A stretch of 64,000 nt of DNA from Nannochloris sp. 'desiccata' (lineage: Eukaryota > Chlorophyta > Trebouxiophyceae > Chlorellales > Chlorellaceae), in the NCBI GenBank assembly GCA_019044685.2, contig JAGTXX020000006.1, forward strand, positions 2,685,501-2,749,500. The letters run 5' to 3'. This document shows, piece by piece, positions 53,740 through 64,000 of this stretch; position 1 is the stretch's first letter; every line of letters starts with the position of its first letter. The notes below the pieces were generated by a model. That model did not search any database and was not told the origin of the DNA. It was given only the letters and a program-made list of their open reading frames with translations. Both the position numbers and the translations under genes were made by a program.

Positions 53740-56700
53740 ATGAATTGTCGAAAAAGTAACTCGCGCAGGCTACTAAGAAGCTCATATGCATTCTTTGCGC
53801 TCTCAGCGATAGTAATATTGGGCTACATTCGACCTTGCGCTGCCTTGGACAGCGAATGGCCAGTAGTTCACCTAAGAACTGGAGCAATCCATACAAGATT
53901 TGCAGCAAAAGGGTGCGTCTTGCATGTTAATTTCAACCATATGTCCTTATACTGATGCATTAATGGGATAAGCACAATATTGTGGCTCCGCATGCACTGT
54001 TTTTGTCCTCAACAGCTTGGCAGTTGAGAGGATGCAACTTGATACCGGGTCGTCATAAAATAAAATACATTTTATTTGAAAAGCCTATTAACTGCTTTCC
54101 TTTCTCACGTATGTATCTTTTTGTCCCTATCTGCAGATTGGACGCATCGAATATACGGCGTCGTTTACTTCACCATGACTGCCACACTGACCACCCGTCC
54201 TGGGGCATTTTGCGTGGCGCTCGACAAGCTCTCGTATCTCATCCACATGGATTAGATCACACCCAACGACACCAGCTATTAGATCATATAGAGAGCAGTG
54301 GTGCACGTGTGATGGGGTATTTACCTGAAAACACATGGGCTGTAGTTGGTTCACCTGAATCTTTATCCGCCGCTGCCAATCATAGTTTGGTCATGTGGTC
54401 TGGATATCACGAGCCTGCTCATAAAATAGCACCTGAATGGCAGGAATTAATAGGCCAAATAGAAGCAGCAATGCCTAGTCGTACATCAACTAGTACTGGA
54501 GGCTTTACAATTAAAATCACTGGTGCTGGTGTTGTGAATGCAACCGTAGAGGCACAGGCCCTGGCTGCATCTGTGCTGGCTGAACTGCCTGTTCAAGTAC
54601 GACACCTACCAGGACAATGGCCTCAAATTGGTATTCGTGTGCAATTCCCTTCTGCACACAACCCCCAGCCGTTGCCTAGCTACCACCCCGAAGCAGCAGC
54701 TCACTCTCTCCGAATCCGACGAGTCTTGAAAGAGCAAGAAAGCTACACAGCAGGCACAGCAGCTGTATCAGATTGGGCTCCTCTTTTGAAGAGTAGTTTT
54801 GGAAATACAATAGAAGTACTCAATGCTGGACCAAATTCCGTAGTTGTGTTTGCACCACCATCTCAGGTGCAGGACGTTATTGAGTGGTTGGCAGAGCGAC
54901 CAGCTGTTCGATGGGTGTCCCCTCTACCCCGTATTTACTTGAAGAATAGACAAGCATCTGTGATTATACAATCTGCCCGCCCCGCACTCACATCTGGTCG
55001 TGGTAGTAATGGCTTAGACCCTTCTCTCCACCCAATTTGGGCAGCTGGCATTCAAGGACAAAATCAAGTCGTCGGCCAAGGAGATTCAGGACTAGATTTC
55101 CAACACTGTTTCTTTGTAGATCCTACTGTTGACTGGGCATCAAGCATCTCCATTGTCAGTCGTGCTCGTACTTTCCAATCTGAAACGCATCGTAAAATTA
55201 GATTATATAGAGCCTTTGCTGATTTTACAGACGCCAATGGACATGGAACGCACACTGCTGGTACAATCGCTGGTATACCCTACGGAACTACCCTTGAAGA
55301 AAATGGTGCTGGGTTAGGTGCGGGTATGGCACCTGCTGCGAAAATCGCCTTTATAGATTTATCTTCTGCTGCGGATGGAGATGCCATCTTAACTCCCTAC
55401 GATCTCGTGAATGATTATTTCCCTTATACTACAGCTGTAGGTGCAAGAGTGCACTCAGATTCATGGGGATCTACGTCAATTATGTATGATAATGAAGCAG
55501 CACAAGTAGATTCGTATTGCTGGAAGAATCCCACCTTTCTGCCGGTCTTTCCCGCTGGCAATGATGGCGATAAAAGTACTCAGGTTGGTCTAAGAGGAGA
55601 CACTACTGTGAACTCTCCCGCAACCAGTAAGAATTGTCTCGCTGCAGGTGCGACTCAGACATCAGCGGAATCTGCTGTTAAAGGCGATTATGTGGGTAAA
55701 GTTTGGGCAGCAAAGGCAGCTCTTGGCCCCAACTTTGCTTTAAATTTCCGTGTGTTGCAATCTGATTTTAGCAACAGTTTTAGCACGTTTGGGAACCAAG
55801 TATTCAAGTTAGTAGTAACAAGTCCAATGTCAGCATGTAGTCCGCTTACTAACGCTGCAGCTCTGGCAGGTGGTATTGCTCTGATGGAACGTGGTAATTG
55901 TACTTTTGTAGAAAAAGCACAAGCGGCACAAGCTGCTGGTGCTGCTGGCGCTTTGGTCTTTGATGATCAAGCAGCTGCATATTTCGTAGCTACAGGTGGT
56001 GGTGGTGCTTCTGGTAGTGTCAGTGGTCTTATACCCACAGCCACTATGCCTCGCCGCCTAGGTCAAAAGTTATTGGCGGTGTTGAGCACGGGCCGCGGCA
56101 TTGACATTTCATTTAGTGATGCAATAGAACCAGATTTTGGCTTTGAAAACTTGGCATCGTTCTCTTCTCAAGGTCCTGTAGGCCGTGATAAACGTATTAA
56201 ACCAGATATAGTCGCTCCTGGCACTATTACCTCTGCTTCTGCCAATTCCGCTGACAAATGCGATGTGTCTACGTATGGAGGTACTTCCATGGCAACTCCG
56301 GTAGTAGCTGGAGCTGCAGTACTCATTCGTCAGTACTTTTTAGATGGATTCTTCCCATCTGGTGCTGCAAACCCAGCAGACAAGTTTGATCCTACATCAG
56401 CTCTAGTAAAAGCGGTCATGATCAGTGGCGCTGCACAGTTGGATGGCTATGAAGCAGATACCGGGCTGCCAATAGACCCTACGCCATCATTTAGACAAGG
56501 TTTTGGTCGTGTATTCTTAGGAAATTCACTATTTTTACAAAATAATCCTTATTCCCCTAAAAAATTAGCTTTATTGGACAGCGTTCCGATTAATACTGGA
56601 GACGTTCATCAGTACTGCATTACTGCTAATGGTGGGCCATTGACTGTTACTTTAGTATGGACTGATTACCCTGGAGAACCAAGTGCTGCAGTGTCTTTAG

Positions 56701-59687
56701 TGAATGATTTGGATTTAGTGGTTCGCGCTGAGGGATTAAATGGACAGCCATTGTTGGGTAATGGCGGTGGTGTGGAAGATTCAAAGGTTGCTGATAGGGC
56801 AAATAATATCGAACAAGTGACGATACCTGCTGTGCCTGCTGGCCGTGTATCTGTAGAAGTACGTGGGTCATCTATTCAAGCATTTTCAGGTTCTCAGCCG
56901 TACGCTTTAGTGGTTAATGGTGATTTTGCGGGTGTGCTCACACCGCCAAGTGCTGCAGGCAATGCAGGAGCAGAGTGTGCCGTTGTTGTAGCCACGATCA
57001 CATCTGGCCCTACAGGTGTGACAAATGCCAAGAGAGTGTCGTTTGATCTCGGTACGACATCAGGTGGTAGTACAGGTGTTGCGTACGAATGTAAATTAGC
57101 TGATGGGACCGGTGGCATTGGTGCGCCTGGCACAGCTGACTGGGCTGCTTGTACTTCCCCTGCTATCTATGATAACCTCCCTGATGGAACGTACGCATTT
57201 AGTGTACGCGCATCTGGTGAGAAGATTGATTCTTCGGTTGTCTTCACTAAAGATACAGTACCACCTGTTGTGTCTCTCCAAGGAGATGTTCCCGCAACGA
57301 CCTCTGCTGCTACTGCGAAAATGACCTTTGGTGCAAATGACACCACACCTGTATCATATACATGTCGTGTGAGTGTTCAGGGTGCTTCTTCACAACAAGG
57401 GGATCTCGTTTCAGGTACCTCTGTAGCCATTCCAGTAGAGCCGGATGTACTTTACAACTGTACGTCTCCACAGACACTGGCGTGGTTGCTGCCTGGGCAG
57501 TGGACCTTTGCAGTAGAAGCGACAGACGCAGCTGGAAACAAAGCCCAACCCGTCGGTGCTTCTTGGAATGTAGAAAATTATGCCGCAGGACCTTCTGTCC
57601 GTGTCACGAGTGGTCCAATTCTCAGAATACCACAGAGAGATGTTGAATTTTCTTTAGTGACGCTCGGTGGTGGTGGTGCTGCTACAGAATGTTCTTTAGT
57701 AGAAATTGGAGCTGGTGGCGCTGCTGGAACTATCCCATCAGAATGGTCATCGTGCTCTACTTCTGTATCGTATGGCCAGCCGAGTGATGGTGATTACTTA
57801 TTTGCAGCACGAGTCGTTGGCGATGCATCTGCTCCTCAACAACTTGGAGGTGTCTTGCCGAGTACCTGGGCGGTCTCTACTTTCAATGTAGATTCTACAC
57901 CACCTACAGTGAATTTAACTAATGGACCATCTGGTGGCCGTGCTGTCAGCGATACCACAGTCACTTTTGAATTTTCTCTGAGTGAAGAAGGTTCAACGGC
58001 AATATGCAACCTCGATGCAAGAGACGTTCCGTCTGATTCAATCCCATTCACACCCTGTGCAAGCCCTGTACAGCTGACAAATTTGACTGGGGGACACTAT
58101 AATTTCTCAGTGACTCCATCAGATGCAGTGGGTAATGTAGGCTCTCCCTTTATTGCTGCATTTATAGTTGACGTGACCCCCCCTAATGTCACCGCCAATG
58201 CCGTGGTCACTCAGGATAACAAGGCTGTGAGAATTACCTTTGCTGCCAGTGATGGTATAGCTGGTTCAGGCATTAAAAATGTCACGTGTCGTGTCCGTCC
58301 TGCTGTTTTAGCTTCTTCATTTCAAGATAAAATTGATCCAAATGACCCCAGATTTACTTGGCAGGCGTGTACTTCTCCATTTATTTTTAATGGACTAGTC
58401 GAGGGGTATTGGATAGCAAGTGTCATAGCATATGATAATGCAGATCAAGCTTCTAAACCCAGTGAGATGGATGTGTGGGTCGATACTGTGGCTCCTATTA
58501 CAGCTATTTCAAACGCCCCCAAAGCCGGGGTCATTACGCCAGGTGGTCGAATTGTATTTTCACTTAGTGACACCACTGAAAAGAACAACCCTGGCGCAGG
58601 GTCACCTGTTCAGTGGCAAGGCTTATTGAAACCTCTCTCTGACGATGAGTTTACTAGTTTATCACCCACTTCTGACAGTTCACAAGGTGTTGCCACCAGT
58701 GGGGGTGCGGTACAGGCGATTATCAGAATGAAGAATACCATAATGGCAACACCTCGTTCCAACGACGATACTGTCGAGCTTGGCCGTGGTGATTTGAATG
58801 AATGGACGAATTGCACTTCCGAGTGTACGTATAATGGTCTTGGTTCTGGTGCGTATGTATTCCAGGCTCGAGGTGTTGATGCTTCTGGTAACCTCGGGGA
58901 TCCTACCACACCACCAATTGCGTTTAAAATGGAAGGTGTTTCGAGTGGGCTACCTACTTGGGCATTAAATGCTATTATCGTTGGAAGTGTGGTAATCGGT
59001 ATTGCATTGTTGGCTATGTTATGGAGCTGTTGCTGCTCTAAAAAGTATCAAAATAAAAACAATTCTCTGCCGAATGGCGTGATCGCTAGTAGCAATGGAG
59101 ATGGGGGGTATCCAGGGCGGTATCCAGGGGGTTATCCAGTAGCTAATGGTACGAATGGCCATGCTAATGGTTGGAATAGCTATGGATCTGCGCCTCCCCC
59201 TGTGTATATGAACGGTACTAGCTATCAAAATGGCTACTTAAATGGTCATTCTAATGGCAATGGAAGGACTAGTAGTACTACCTCTAATGGTCATATCCAA
59301 ATCCCTGATGACCCAATTGAAGCACAAGAACTCGCTCTTGCTCTTGCTGCATCCAATGCTCAACACCAACAACACCACGTTGCTTCTTATCAAGGTTCAG
59401 TTCCTATTCCCACAGACAGGAGTACGAATGAAGACGCTGAGCTCACAGCAGCGATGGAAGCGTCGTTAGCTGAAGAGCAGAGAAGACGTAGTAGCGGTGC
59501 TGTTGCTTCACAAGAAATGAGTAGTGATGATGCTGAGTTGAATGCAGCTATACAAGCATCTCTTGAAGAGCAGAGACGGCAGCAACTACAGTATACGGCT
59601 TCAGGATGGGAGTCAATGGCAACCGCTCCTCCCGCGTCTGCTCCACCTAGTAGCAATCCATTTGCAGAGTGGCCACCGAGAAGTTAA
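53740..59687 (+). CDS. Giant transmembrane subtilisin-like protease with cytoplasmic UIMs
   Basis: Exon 1 (53740-53912) and exon 2 (54137-59687) join in a Gly codon, giving 1907 residues. A signal anchor (SYAFFALSAIVILGYI) starts the protein. The S8 catalytic residues are present: Asp374 (GQGDSGLDF), His427 (ANGHGTHTAG) and Ser775 (GGTSMATPVVAG), with oxyanion Asn in FPAGNDGD. A PA-like insert (GGIALMERGNCTF) precedes the Ser. A jelly-roll region (VTLVWTDYPGEP, VNDLDLVV) follows. Then come about five Ig-like modules starting PPVVSL, PPTVNL, PPNVTA and APITAI, each with paired Cys. One TM helix (about 1663-1690) ends in CCCSKK. The cytosolic tail has three UIM-like helices: EAQELALALAAS, DAELTAAMEASLAEE and DAELNAAIQASLEEQ. 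Ectoprotease with ubiquitin-binding tail. Confidence 0.9.
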
Positions 59688-60062
59688 TTAATAAATAAAT
59701 ATTGACGATGATAATATAAATGTATATGTGTTCTTAGCATAACGCTTTTTGACTAGCAAACAGCCGATAAGTGCTGGTGATACTGATCAGTCGCTTTATG
59801 ACGGTACTAATTCTTAGGGTATTCTTTTCCAGTAAATTACCACGATTTCTTCGTTTCATTTCAAGCTCAGTGTGTGTCGTATATCCAACTTCGTTCTTAG
59901 TTCTTGTAACATGTTTTTATATTGAATTAACGTGGCAGGTACAGCCTAAATGTCTGGCGTGGGGGCGTCACGGTAGCTGGTCAGAAAGAAGGAAGAAGCT
60001 TTTTGATTTAAACGAGCGATTGCGATTGCGATCGAATGTTTAAAATTGCAATTTAATTTGAT
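59688..60062. other. Intergenic region
   Basis: Between two plus-strand genes. A 90-residue hydrophobic frame (59771-60043) is judged to be chance. Confidence 0.45.
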
Positions 60063-61669
60063 ATGCACGCGTTGTCTACTGCTGGTGTTGGAGGCAGGAG
60101 TGCGATCACTTTGAAACTGACATCTGTGGAATCAAGTAGACTCTGTAAACTCACAGTAGGGCATTTTAAGCGAGCAAAACTTCGTGAAATGAATCTTTCA
60201 TCCCGTGCTGGGCCTCGAGTGTATTTTACTGTTGGCACGGTCGCGGCAGTTGCAGCTGCAGGCACTGCAGCAGCAATGTTCAAAAAAGTAATGAAGCCAC
60301 GAGTAGTAGCTCAGCCTAATACATGGAATGATGCATTGCTAGCATTGTGCCCTTACTTTACAAAATCCTACGAGCTCCCTGCTATCCTAAACAACGGCCA
60401 TGTCGAAACCATTTTCGCCGCCCTTTTCCGCCGCCGCCCCCACATTCTCTACAACCGAGAGCTTGTCCACATGCCCGATGGCGGTGTTGTTGCCTTAGAC
60501 AGTGAAGATTTAACATCGTCGCAACAATTACCAGCCGACGCTCCTGTTTTAATTCTTCTCCCTGGCTTGACAGGTGGCTCTGAAGACTCTTATGTCCAGC
60601 ACGCTGTTGTCCATGCTAGGGAAGCAGGCATCCGTGCAGTTGTATTTAATTCACGTGGAACTAGTGCATCACCAGTAACTACTCCTCAGTTTTACAGCGC
60701 TTCATATACTGGGGATTTGCGGTGTGTTGTCGCTCATGTAGCGTCACAACTGCCACCAGGCGCACCCCTCTATGCTGCTGGGTGGTCTCTCGGTGCGAAT
60801 ATTTTAACAAAATATTTGGGAGAAGAAGGTGCAGCAACGCCTATAAAGGCAGCAGTGACAATGTGCAACCCCTTCAATCTGGTAAGTAACTATTATACCT
60901 TCTTAAGTTATTAATTTTTACCTACCACTGTTCTTTTCGGCTAGATCCCCGCTTTTTTATTGTTATTTCTCTTCTGCTTCTTTCCTCTGCAGCCTCTTTC
61001 TGATGCTAATTTCAAAAAAGGATTTAATAGAATCTACGATTGGAATTTAGCACGTGCCCTTCGTCGCATTTATAGCAAACACCACTCATTATTCGAAGAA
61101 GCAGCAACAGATGGCGGTGGTAAACCATTCAACCCCTCTCTTGCGCTCAATTCAAAGACTATTCGTGATTTTGATGAAGCTATTACAGCTGTATCATTTG
61201 ACTGGCCATCAGTAGATGACTATTATGCAGGAAGTAGTTCATCTTTGTCAATACCAAATGTAGCTATCCCGTTGCTCGTGGTGCAGGTGAATATTGAAAG
61301 AGTGCTCAATTTTTGTTCGTTCAGATATTTTTGCAAAGTTTAGTAAAACTCATTATAATTCTAGTTTATTCATCATCACTTATGCAGGCTGAAGATGATC
61401 CCATTGCGCCCAGAAATGCCATTCCCTTTGATGCTATTAAACACAACCCCAACTGCACTCTCGTCTTAACACCCACTGGCGGTCACTTGGGTTGGTGCAG
61501 CAGTAGTGGTGAGCAAGGTATTCTGGGCGCACCATGGACAGATAGAGCTGTAATTGAATATTTTAATGCTGTGAGGAAACTGCAAATTGAACCTGAAGTT
61601 GCTAAAGAAGCTGTAGTAGAGGCTGCTGGTGTTTATACTATGGGTTCTACTACTCACCAAGCACCATAG
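60063..61669 (+). CDS. EMB8/ABHD1-3-like alpha/beta hydrolase
   Basis: Exons 60063-60881, 60993-61286 and 61388-61669 join in phase 0 to 464 residues. The family blocks are NNGHVETIFAALFRR, LPGLTGGSEDSYVQH, FNSRGTSASPVTTPQFYSA and the nucleophile elbow AAGWSLGANIL. AEDDPIAPRNAIP supplies the Asp, and TPTGGHLGW supplies the His. A hydrophobic N-terminal helix (VGTVAAVAAAGTAAAMF) suggests a membrane anchor, as in ABHD1/3. These are lipid/ester hydrolases; substrate unknown. Start at 60063 is the first ATG; one at 60189 would also keep the anchor. Confidence 0.9.
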
Positions 61670-62481
61670 CTACGTCTTTGAGGAGCCTAGTATTTCAAGA
61701 GACGGTACTTTTCATGCAATATGCTGAAATATGCTGTAGTTTTGTTTAAACAACAATATTTACATAGTAAAGAAATTAGTTCGTATCAACAATTGGTACC
61801 AAGGAGTTTAATTGTAACAACCTACCTACTAGGACCTCCTTGTAGGGTATTTTGCAAAATGCACTATCTATTATGAAAACTTGCCGATGAAAGAAAAAGA
61901 TTAGTAGTGCAAAGATAAAGACAGAGGTTAAGAAAAAGGCTTGTGTGTTCCTTAACACGTAGATGTAGCAATATCTGGGGGAAAGGTAATTGGAAAGAAA
62001 GGAGAGTAGCTGATAGAAAGCATCAGTAGAGGAAAAACTGCTCGATTACCGCTTTTGCCCTTGGCTTTCAACGACAATGAAATTCCAAGAAGAGAAGTTG
62101 TAGAGACATTAAGAAAGTTTAAGAAAATGAAAGACGCGCATTATTCTCAAAGTAGAATTGAGTAAGCGCCCAAAACGATACCTTCGAAATATTTTACCAA
62201 GAGTAGGAAAGATGAGTAGCTATAGCATTAATGCAGACATAAAAAGAGGGATTCTCAAAAGGAAGACTTTGGGTTTTAGAATGGCTAGAAATCCAGATAC
62301 TATACTTTAGCGCAGACTCCTCTAAAACAAGAGTAGATGTTCGAAATAAAGAGATAGGACACAAAAAAGAAAGAGGGGCGATAGTTATCATAGTGGCTGG
62401 CTCGTGAAGTTGTCTTGCGGGCGAGCCGTTTACCACACCAACACACTAGTAAATGCTTTACCCAAAGCATTCATCGCTAAC
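61670..62481. other. Convergent intergenic region
   Basis: 812 bp of AT-rich sequence between the 3' ends of the hydrolase and aquaporin genes. A-rich and GA-rich stretches but no supportable gene. Confidence 0.5.
61813..61817 (+). terminator. Candidate polyadenylation signal TGTAA
   Basis: TGTAA occurs about 145 bp after the hydrolase stop. Confidence 0.45.
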
Positions 62482-63596
62482 TTAAACCTCATCGACAGGA
62501 CCTGTCAACTTGATGTCAGGAGTAATATCGACAGGTGCGGAGCCACGAGGGGCAAGGGGGGTCACAGCATTCTCCCTATCCCAACCCTTTGAGGTTAACA
62601 GCCAGACAAAGACGCCCAAGAAGGAACCGATGAAAGGGCCGACAATGAACACCCAAAAGCTTGACCAAGTGCCAGAGATGATAGCAGGTCCGAGAGAACG
62701 GGCGGGGTTGATAGAACAACCATCGACAGGGATCAGCACAGCGTGCCCAAGGAAGACAGCAAAGCCAATAGCCAAGGGACCCATGGGAGAGATTGTGGTG
62801 TTTGTGGGGTCAGCGCAGCACATGTGAACGACATAGCAAAGGAATCCGGTCATGACAACTTCACCAAGGAGGGCCTCGCCAGAGGAGAAACCAGGGGAGA
62901 CAGCGTTAGATCCGAGGGAACTCTCGCTGGAGTTGGGAACCATGCCGTAGAGGAAAGAGGCGCCAAGGATAGAACCAACAACTTGGGCACAAACGTTGGC
63001 GACGCCTTGGATGAAGTTGCAGTGTCCAGATAAGAAGAGGGAGAGAGTAACAGCGGGGTTCAAGTGGCATCCAGAGACGTGGCCAATAGAGTAGGCGAGA
63101 ACCATGATGGCCATACCGAAAGCGAAGGCAGTGTTGACACCGAAACTGGAGTTGGTGACAATGACGTCAGACAACTCTTTGATTAAGGTATTCGTATCTG
63201 GGGTAACAGCATCATTGGCGTCTTCAGCAAAAGCATTGGAGCGCAGTGAACTGAAGCCAACCGCGGTCCCGCAACCAATGAACACAAAGAACATCATGCC
63301 TGGAAAGTTTTTGAAGGAAGAATGAGATTTAAGAATAACAATTTGTACGTGTTTGTGTTTTAGTTATTTTATTATTGGCATGCGCTGGGGAGGCAGATGA
63401 TTTTTGCTGAACAGCAATGCTTCCAGTTACAGCTTGCAGGCAGCGGTGCTGCTGGCCTGCAAGACACAACCAGAAAGTGCCGAAACTCACCGAAAAATTC
63501 AGCCATGACCATGCGGAGGTTTAGCTTCCTCTCAGTGTACTTAGGAATAGCTTCCTTAGCCCATGTGCTAAAAACAGAGGTATCGAACTGACTCAT
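62482..63596 (-). CDS. Aquaporin (MIP family, PIP/AQP-like)
   Basis: Exon 1 (63596-63491) and exon 2 (63299-62482) join within a Gly codon of the first helix, giving 307 residues. Two NPA boxes are intact: GCHLNPAVT and CSINPARS. At the aromatic/Arg filter the aligned residues appear to be Phe (AFAFGMAI), His (FLGHAVLI), Cys (DGCSINPAR) and Arg, the arrangement of water-selective AQP1-type channels. A long loop after helix 1 (SNAFAEDANDAVTPDTNTL) is unusual. Codons are strongly biased to C/G-ending forms compared with neighbours, suggesting high expression. The C-terminus (PDIKLTGPVDEV) is acidic. Confidence 0.93.
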
Positions 63597-64000
63597 CTTG
63601 ATTTAGAGTGGATTCTGCATGGCAAGCACAATAACAAATTTGCAATTAAAAATACAAGATCGTGATAGTTTTCACGGAGCACAAATTATCAGCAAAGAAT
63701 TTGGGACGCCCATCAAGGTAATTAGGTGGATATTTCCACAAAACAAGAGCCGGCAGGCAGAGAATCAATGCCATGGCCAGGAGTACAGCAGCCATTTAAT
63801 TACCCACAAACGCACTATTTCGAATCGCAAGTACATTTAAACAATGTTGGGGTCACCTGGTGCGGATTTACCTTGTGTTATAGGTGAACGTGGACAAATA
63901 ATGTGTTTAGAATGCAATTTGGCACTACTGAGCAGACGAATTCTAGAGTTAGTGGAGGCTGGAAATGAAAAAGTACAACATGTATAAAGGTTTTCATGTG
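63597..64000. other. Right edge of the window, no gene assigned
   Basis: Upstream of the aquaporin start. An open plus-strand frame from 63619 (MASTITNLQLKIQDRDS) could end at a GT (63718), and ATG 63843 opens a 47-residue frame with LECNLALLSRRILELVEAG. Neither has support. The stretch probably holds the aquaporin promoter and possibly the start of a gene that lies outside. Confidence 0.3.

Noticed and set aside
53612..53908. 98-residue antisense frame over the first subtilisin exon
   Set aside because: The plus strand has a clear signal anchor and a splice join restoring the frame; the antisense is a shadow.
59771..60043. 90-residue hydrophobic frame between subtilisin and hydrolase
   Set aside because: AT-driven composition, no homology signal, overlaps probable UTR and promoter.
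63619..63986. Short plus-strand frames at the right edge (63619 and 63843)
   Set aside because: The first begins only 22 bp from the divergent aquaporin start; splicing it on gives a stop almost at once. Not enough sequence to judge.
1..64000. CRISPR arrays, bacterial operons, tRNA or rRNA genes
   Set aside because: Looked for evenly spaced repeats and cloverleaf or rRNA signatures; none seen. The window is eukaryotic nuclear DNA.

Overview
The window looks like nuclear DNA of a green alga (Chlorophyta). Two SBP-domain transcription factors, an ABA4-like (DUF4281) protein of neoxanthin synthesis, a plant-type mitochondrial CoA carrier, a hybrid-cluster protein and a BolA protein of the plant BOLA1/BOLA4 type all point to the green lineage. 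TGTAA motifs lie 30-460 bp past many stop codons, as in chlorophyte polyadenylation. Genes are dense on both strands with few short GT-AG introns (mostly 50-250 bp). I cannot name the species.

Layout. 1-6060: a drug/metabolite-type transporter open at the left edge, CSN4, a DUF829/TMEM53-like hydrolase and a DNL zinc-finger (Hsp70 escort) protein. 6058-13000: cysteine synthase with a myristoylation-like N-terminus, a small CaaX-ending protein, a mitochondrial CoA carrier and a hybrid-cluster protein. 13165-19319: VPS45, a CDPK-like kinase with altered HRD and APE motifs, a 94-residue Gly/Ala-rich protein and NOSIP. 19595-24743: a complete PIF/Harbinger transposon with TIRs, a 3-bp target duplication, subterminal iterons, a DDE transposase and a convergent Myb-like gene carrying very large Pro/Thr and Ala/Glu/Lys repeats. 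25089-31000: a membrane-anchored chitin-deacetylase/LysM protein, a small two-exon gene, a RINGv protein and an unresolved stretch. 31135-39232: two tandem SBP-ankyrin-TM regulators, the first with a 9-nt microexon inside its DNA-binding domain. 39591-44689: a secreted glycoside-hydrolase-like protein, ABA4-like protein, ribosomal protein uL29/L35 and BolA. 45042-51520: CPSF160 and a Lys/Ser-rich nuclear protein. 51568-52964: a decayed Helitron (PIF1-type helicase remnant plus a recognisable 3' hairpin and CTAG end). 53740-64000: a giant single-pass subtilisin with cytoplasmic ubiquitin-interacting motifs, an EMB8/ABHD-type hydrolase and an aquaporin.

Most genes are unlinked housekeeping functions. 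The most unusual items are the transmembrane subtilase with a UIM tail, the Harbinger element with its repeat-rich partner protein, the Helitron relic, the tandem SBP genes with different exon structures, and the possibly myristoylated cysteine synthase. Exon boundaries were read by hand from splice consensus plus frame continuity and protein-family logic; they have no transcript support.
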